A DNA stretch of 64,000 bases from Musa acuminata AAA Group (taxonomy: Eukaryota; Streptophyta; Magnoliopsida; Zingiberales; Musaceae). A program made the translations under genes and the position numbers. The stretch covers positions 14,055,501-14,119,500 of the forward strand of contig NC_088359.1 of NCBI RefSeq assembly GCF_036884655.1, in the 5' to 3' direction. Of the stretch, positions 58,114-64,000 are shown piece by piece; within the stretch, counting starts at the first letter, position 1, and every line of letters begins with the position of its first letter. The notes beneath the pieces were generated by a model. That model was not told the origin of the DNA, searched no databases, and worked only from the letters and a program-made list of their open reading frames with translations.

Positions 58114-59554
58114 TTCTACAAGAAAGGATGATCTTTAGGTACCCATTTGCTTTTGGGTGCCTCAAAAATATATCTACATTGTTTATCATGTTGCATAGAA
58201 TTTATCATGGTTCCTTTAGGAACCCAAATTAATTTGTACGGACTAATTTTCTTGAATGGATAATAATAAGTTTTGTGTCCAAGTTTGCAACAAAAGTTGT
58301 ATTTGCATTGGTGTCGAACATGTAAGATGGGGCCTTTTATGAAGGTGGTTGGATTTTGGTGAGGACTTCTCACAAATCCGATTCCACTTCTTTTGGGAAC
58401 GTGACCCTTGTTTGCAAGGATCATATTCAAAGACTTGCTACCAACCTCGAATTTCTTCAAGGTGTCCTTAAGAAGCAAGTTTTCCTTTTGGAGAGTTTCT
58501 AGATCATGGCATTTTATGCATGAACCTAAACTATCATGATATTCAGCTTTTAACTTATCAAAATTACAAGTAAGACTATCATGCTCCTTTTTTAGCAATT
58601 TGTATTTTCTACTAATAATCTTGCATTCATCAAATAAATCATGGAAGGCATTTAATAATTCATCAAATGATAAATCTGCATCTATTAAATTCGTTACCTC
58701 CTCTCCGATGGCCATTAAGGCGTAATGAGCAACTTGCTCGGTGTTGGACTCCTCTTCTTCGGACGCGCTCGAGTCATCACATGTTACTTTGAGCGCCTTC
58801 TTCTTTGATGTTCTTTTTTTGACTTGGGGACAATCACTCTTGTAGTGTCCCGGCTTTTTGCACTCATAGCAAATAACTTGGTCCTTCTTGGGTTCAAGTT
58901 TATTTTTTATGTCATTCTTAAACTTGTTTCTTTTAATGAATTTTTTAAATTTTTTTGTTAGAAGTGCCAAGTCATCGTCACAGTCCTCATCACTTAGAGT
59001 TTTCTCTCAAGTGGTCTTCTGAAGATCTAAGTGCCATATCCTTCCTGTTATTTGGAAGGATGTCTTCTTGCTCTTCATGAGCTTTGCAAGTCATCTCGTA
59101 GGTCATTAATGACCCGATTAGTTCTTCAAGAGGAAAGTTGTTTAGATCTTTCGCCTCTTGAATAGCAGTGACTTTAGGATCCCAACTCTTAGGAAGGAAT
59201 CTTAGAATCTTATTTACGAGCTCAAAATCCGAAAAATATTTTCCGAGTCCTTTTAGACCGTTGACGACATCCGTGAAACGGGTAAACATGTCGCCAATAG
59301 TCTCACTCGGTTTCATCCGAAAAAGTTTGAAAGAATGTAACAAAAGATTGATTTTTAACTCTTTCACTCTATTTGTGCCTTCGTGAGTCACTTCGAGTGT
59401 GTGCCAAATATCAAATGCGATTTCACAAACCGAAACACGGTTGAACTCGTTTTTATCAAGCGCACAAAATAAGGCATTCATAGCCTTTATATTAAGAGCG
59501 AAAGCCTTCTTCTCCAATTCATTCCAATCGATCATTGGAAGAGAAGACTTCGAA
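58114..59554 (-). pseudogene. gag: Fragment I gag, N-terminus missing
   Basis: Minus strand. 58990-59535 is the UBN2 core from MIDWNELEKK onward. A one-base insertion near 58998 (ACTCTAAGTG) shifts the frame. 58116-58970 is open for 284 codons with the basic region, knuckle CYECKKPGHYKSDC, acidic ASEEEESNTEQ, coiled coil and a second knuckle-like CCKLGHKTYYY in which the last cysteine is tyrosine. It ends in UAG in frame with protease. About 50 N-terminal codons, primer site and LTR are missing; plus-strand LTR sequence starts at 59555. Confidence 0.86.
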
Positions 59555-60032
59555 GGATAGTTGGCCTTCGCCTATTGAAGGAAGGCCTCTAGTTGACGTC
59601 GGTGACCTCGTCAGTGGAGGAAGCCAAAAGTGGAGTAGGTCAAGATTGACCGAACCACTCTAAATCTCGGTTTGCATTTACTTTGAGCATCTTATCTTTA
59701 CTACAAACCTCCTCAATAGCTTATTGCCTTCTGTGCTTTTACGAATGTGTTTCAAAGTTCAATGCTTTCCGAATCGGCGTTTAGACGTAAATCAGTTTTA
59801 TCGTACGAACATCGTATTTCAGTTTGCGCTTATATTCTGATTTCCATCATAACTGCAAACTGCCTTCATAGATTTACTTTAACGTCATCTCGCTTGATCT
59901 TAAGTTAAAGTAATCTTAGAATCGGCTTTCACACCGAAATCGCTTTTATCGTACGAATGCAGTTTTAATCGTAGAAAGATTTTCGCTGCACTAATTCACC
60001 CCCCCCCCCTCTTAGTGCTCTTGATCCTAACA
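59555..60032 (+). repeat. Element J LTR tail (5' LTR, 5'-truncated)
   Basis: Plus-strand LTR from TTGGCCTTCGCCTATTG to GATCCTAACA, including GGTCAAGATTGACC near 59639 and the terminal hairpin (about 59983-60018). Its first 300 bases overlap in content with the end of H, so H and J cannot be joined by simple removal of I. Confidence 0.85.
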
Positions 60033-60034
60033 AT

Positions 60035-60046
60035 TGGTATCTGAGC
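60035..60046 (+). other. Primer binding site of J
   Basis: TGGTATCTGAGC, one mismatch to the initiator tRNA-Met site. Confidence 0.88.
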
Positions 60047-60082
60047 CCGGTATTTCTCATTTTGGATTTACACCTGAGAGAA

Positions 60083-61042
60083 ATGGCTCTTCATGGCTTT
60101 CAAGAGGGTTTATCGGTTGTTCGTCCACTGGTGTTTAACGGATTGGACTACACTTATTGGAAAACTCGAATGAGAGTTTTCTTGATTTCTATGAATTTGG
60201 ATTTATGGAATATCGTTGAAAACGATTTTCAGCTTCCCTCCAACCCAATGAACGAATGGTCGGATTTGGAGAAGAAGTATTTTTCTTTAAACGCAAAGGC
60301 TATGAATGCCTTATTTTGCGCTTTGGACAAAAATGAGTTCAATCGGATTTCTACGTGCAAAACGGCTTTTGACATTTGGCGAACACTTGAAATCACGCCC
60401 GAGGGAACTAGTAGAGTCAAAGACTCGAAAGTTAACATTTTATTACATGATTTTGAGCTTTTTCGAATGCAACCAAGCGAGACTATAGGCAACATGTACA
60501 CCCGTTTCACGGATGTCGTCAATAGTTTAAGAGCTCTTGGAAAATGTTTTTCGGATTTTGAACTCGTAAACAAGATTTTGCGTTCTCTTTCTAAGAAGTG
60601 GGATTCAAAAGAAACTGCAATACAAGAAGCTAAAAACCTAAACAACTTACCACTTGAAGAACTAATTGGTTCGTTGATGACATATGAAATAGTGCACAAT
60701 GCACATGATGAACATGATGAACAAAATTACCTTCCAAAGAACAGGAAGGATTTGAAACTCCAGACAAATGAATACCACTTGAGCGATGACTCAAGTGATG
60801 AGGACAATGATGAATTTGAACTTCGAACACTAAATCTTAATAAGTTTATTAAACAAAAATATAAAATAAACAATAAACTTGAACGAAGGAAGAGGCCAAA
60901 GAAGAAGAAAATAAAGTGGGATGAATCTAGCTCCTCCGAAGACGAGGAGAAAATCATGAAAAGCGAGGTGGCAAACTACGCCTTAACCGCTTTCAATAAT
61001 GAGGTAATCGAAATCCCCCTAATTTATTTAGAAATTACTTGA
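60083..61042 (+). CDS. gag: Element J Gag, intact truncated-type ORF (319 aa)
   Basis: The only uninterrupted Gag in the window. The start ATGGCTCTTCATGGC is preferred over the upstream in-frame ATG at 60062 because B and Z share it. Residues 1-180 form the UBN2/copia Gag core (LDYTYWKTRMRVFLISMNLD, NEWSDLEKKYFSLNAKAMN, TRFTDVVNSLRALG, EELIGSLMTYEIV). The C-terminal third is very charged: acidic SDDSSDEDNDE, lysine/arginine-rich ERRKRPKKKKIKW, and SSSEDEEKIMKSE. There is no CCHC zinc knuckle, which pol-bearing relatives have twice, so RNA binding, if any, would rest on the basic stretch. The final residues follow GAG|GTAATC and are homologous to the ends in B and G. Whether it is expressed or forms particles is unknown. 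Confidence 0.82.
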   Translation: MALHGFQEGLSVVRPLVFNGLDYTYWKTRMRVFLISMNLDLWNIVENDFQLPSNPMNEWSDLEKKYFSLNAKAMNALFCALDKNEFNRISTCKTAFDIWRTLEITPEGTSRVKDSKVNILLHDFELFRMQPSETIGNMYTRFTDVVNSLRALGKCFSDFELVNKILRSLSKKWDSKETAIQEAKNLNNLPLEELIGSLMTYEIVHNAHDEHDEQNYLPKNRKDLKLQTNEYHLSDDSSDEDNDEFELRTLNLNKFIKQKYKINNKLERRKRPKKKKIKWDESSSSEDEEKIMKSEVANYALTAFNNEVIEIPLIYLEIT

Positions 61043-63744
61043 TGCTTTTATGATGTATTTTCTTTTTTAGTTTAGAATTAATTTTCTTAAAAATTACATG
61101 TTTCAAAAAAAAAATAATTTATGATCATGCTAAGTAATTTCAAAAATGATAATATTGCATATTTTATGATAAACAAATAAAATGATCTTGATTGAAAATA
61201 TGAAATCATTGTTAAGAAGTAATAATGTGTATTACGTTGATTTCCATTGTTATTTCTCAATTTTGATTTAAAAAAAAAATTCATGTTTGATTTGAAGAAA
61301 TGCATAATGATGAAATTAAATATTTTGATTAACAATTTTATGCATGAGATTTTAAGCTATACATGATGATAAGCATGTGTTATTTTCATGAGTGTATTTG
61401 AAAAACTATGGCAAAAATGTACTTGAATGCATGAACTTGTTAAGATTATTTTTCGGACTTTCTTGATTCAATGTTCAAATTACTTAATTGCCATGATGAT
61501 TTTACACTATTACATGCCTTAATAACATGTTGGAAATTATGTGTTTTGGATACAAAATTTTTTATGATCATGAGCATATTTTATCTTCATGATTGAACTT
61601 GAAAATCTATAGCAAAATCTTGTCCGAATGCATGAAAGTGTTAAATTTCATTTTCGGATTTTCTTGATCATAATAGTTCATTTTTGAGAATCTATTGATC
61701 TTGATGGTTTTATGATGAAATTCATTTTTCGATCCTAAACGTTGATGTATGTTTAACGTAAATGAAAAAGCATGCTAACATGAAATCAATCACTTAAAAT
61801 GAAATACTTAAAAAAGGGAAAAGTATATTACGAATTTTGTGAACCATAAAAATGATTTTTGGTGATTTGAATTTGAATGAGTTTTATCCAAAATCATGAT
61901 CTTGGTTCCGTGATATTTACAAATTAAGATTTATTATGAATCAAGATTTTTTCGTTAATCGTTCTCCTAAGATTTTCTTTTGATTAATTATGGAGTAGGT
62001 TTTTCAAAAAGAAATCATGTCTTTTGGTATTCACATGTTCTAATCTTTCATGATATGATTTTTATGCAATTCCTTGTATTCATGAAATGTTTATCTCATC
62101 ACCTAATAATTCTTCTTGATATTCCTTATGTGATGATAAGAATACATGAAATATTCATTAATTTGTTTTGATGTATACAAATAAGAAGTTTCGATCATGT
62201 ATGGTAGAATGTAATTTGACAAATTTGGTACCATCATGTTGCAAAATAAATGATGATTAGGAATCATGCATTAATGATGATTGTATATTTTATGATTTGG
62301 CATGATGCATGCAATGATGAAATATTCATGAATTTGAAATGATGCATGCAATACTTATGACAATGATGTACATAATGTATTGCATATGATATGTATCATG
62401 AATGCTTTAAATGATGAATGTTTGGTATCATGATTAACATGTTAATAAATACTTAAAAATTTTAATGTTTGAGTATCATGTATGATATACCCATTAATGA
62501 TGATTGATTTATTTTTTAGGTATCGTGCATGAAAAATAAGGTTTTTGAAATTGTGTATGTTTTAATTTGAATATATAATGATGCACAAATAAAATTGATA
62601 CTTACCTTTGTCATAATCTGAAAATTGAAAAAAAATGGTCTTCCCTTTTTTTTGACAATAACAAAGGGGGAGCAAGAATTTCTAGCGTGGACATCATGAA
62701 AAAAGGCAAACTAGCTAGCTTACACAATTCAAGATAAAAGCAAAAATTACACTCCTCTAAAGAGAAGATGCAAATGTAACACTTGCCAAATTGTTTGCTT
62801 GCCTCATGTAAAACATTATCTCTTGCTAGTTTGGCATTTTGCTAGCTTGCACTTTGCAAAGAAAGCAAAAATGACACTTCTCAAAAGAGAAGAAAGAGCT
62901 TGTTATCTTGAACATCACAAGCTTGCCAAACAAAAATTGCAAAAGTGCTATCTTGCCTATCTCAAGAAGCAAAACTTGCAACTTCAACATTGCAATAGGA
63001 AGCAAGAATCATAAGCTTACACAAGAAAGCTATCTTGCATTTGCTTTCGAAATTTTTGCTAGCTTGTATGTAGTAAAACTTGCATATCGTAAAAATTACT
63101 GGTTTGTAGTATAAAGAGAAGCAAATAGTTGCTATCTCAAGAAAATTAAACATGCTAAACTTACACCTTGCAATAGAAGCAAAATTGCGAGCTCAAACAT
63201 TGCAAAGGAAGCAAAAATTTGCTAGCTTGCAACTTGCATATTTCAAGAAGCAAGAGTTGCCTTCTTGAACATCTCTAAATTGCTAGCATGCAAGTTCTAA
63301 AATATTGTAACATTGCTAGCTTGCATGTCCTAAAAGTGCTATCTTGTATGCTGTAAAACTTGCATATCTAAAACTTGATAGCTTGAATGTTCTAAGCATG
63401 ATGTAACATTTGCTAAATTTTCTGGCTTAAAAACTGCATGATGATAAAACTTGATATTATGTTTTTCATGCAATAAGTCAAACTAATATTCTAAACACAA
63501 GAATAGTTGGACTTCTCCATTTTGTTGATGACAAAGGGGGAGAAGTATGATGTTATGCATAAGTTTATGCATAAGTTCATGATGATGTGTTGCAAGTATT
63601 CATGATGAATATTGCAATGACTTGAATTCAGTTTAAATTCAAGATTCTATCAATATGGCATATTGATAGGGGGAGTTTGTTTAAACTCCGGGAGTTAAGT
63701 TTAACTCCGTCATCAAGTGATTGTCATCATCAAAAAGGGGAGAT
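61043..63744 (+). repeat. Element J AT-rich spacer with repeated words and polypurine tracts
   Basis: 2.7 kb without coding signal. The first part is ATGAT-rich low complexity. 62690-63420 is built from alternating GCTAGCTTGCA and AAGCAAAAATT words. Polypurine-like tracts near 62662, 63532, 63668, and AAAAAGGGGAGAT directly before the 3' LTR (63732-63744). Confidence 0.8.
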
Positions 63745-64000
63745 TGTTGAATCTCGTATTTTGATGATGAAACTACTTGATATATGTTTATGATTTAATC
63801 TGCGTTTTGAGTAACGCAGGATGCTTCGATCAGGATGAGACAATTATAGTAGGAAAATCATGTTGTGCCGGAGGAACATGTCAGAAGATTGGACGTCGGG
63901 CCGGTGGATCGGTCGACGTATCGACAGAAGGCTTCAGGCCGTGGACTCGGGCATCGGGCCAAGAAGAACGGGTATTGTGCCAAAGATATCGGAGTTGCGG
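63745..64000 (+). repeat. Element J 3' LTR, continues beyond window
   Basis: TGTTGAATCTCGTATTTTGA onward, closely matching the first 256 bases of H (54934). Confidence 0.9.

Overview
The window looks like a heterochromatic, retrotransposon-packed stretch of a plant nuclear genome, with no intact host gene. Almost everything is LTR retrotransposon sequence. One very large group is Ty1/copia of Sirevirus type: LTRs of about 1.3-1.7 kb, a primer binding site matching plant initiator tRNA-Met (TGGTATCAGAGC), a UBN2-type Gag, copia-order protease-integrase-RT-RNase H, several polypurine tracts and palindrome-rich LTRs. The only host-derived coding pieces are a GC-rich PHT1 phosphate transporter fragment and a CDPK first-exon fragment. 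Their GC-rich codons suggest a monocot, possibly Zingiberales/Musaceae; that is a guess, not a reading.

Left half (1-28966) is a four-level nest: C (minus) contains Z (plus), which contains A (plus), which contains B (minus, in A's pol) and K (minus, in A's 3' LTR). Z's 5' LTR (1-1466, resuming 21374-21443) is split by A (1467-21368). B is 7096-13472 with the 5-bp target duplication CACCT. K is 15911-20464 with a 4-bp duplication AGGC. With B and K removed, A is about 9.0 kb and is a full-length but dead gag-pol element. Z's internal region and 3' LTR end at 26302, directly inside the antisense Gag/Pol of C.

Centre (28967-43495): a plus-strand LTR remnant, then element D (minus; LTR 29778-31071, decayed pol and gag, truncated second LTR). 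D's integrase is split by F (34262-40385, target duplication CTATT). F is an LTR element without gag or pol, filled with GC-rich minisatellites (66-bp and 45-bp units) and a captured N-terminal half of a PHT1 transporter.

Right part: E (minus, 43496-47664), a flank also found next to C, an AT-rich gap, and a CDPK exon-1 pseudogene (49241-49500) cut by G (minus, 49501-54933). G's right LTR is cut by a plus-strand LTR (H, from 54934). H, an inverted gag-pol fragment (I, 56685-59554) and element J (LTR tail, gag, spacer, 3' LTR running off the window end) form a rearranged block.

How the parts fit: A, C, D, E and I are decayed copies of pol-bearing elements. B, G and J share one gag-only layout: LTR, Gag without zinc knuckle, about 2-2.7 kb of AT-rich spacer with repeated polypurine tracts, LTR. 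Z has the same layout but its gag is cut shorter. These four appear to be a non-autonomous family that would rely on enzymes from pol-bearing relatives. K and F are separate non-autonomous families.
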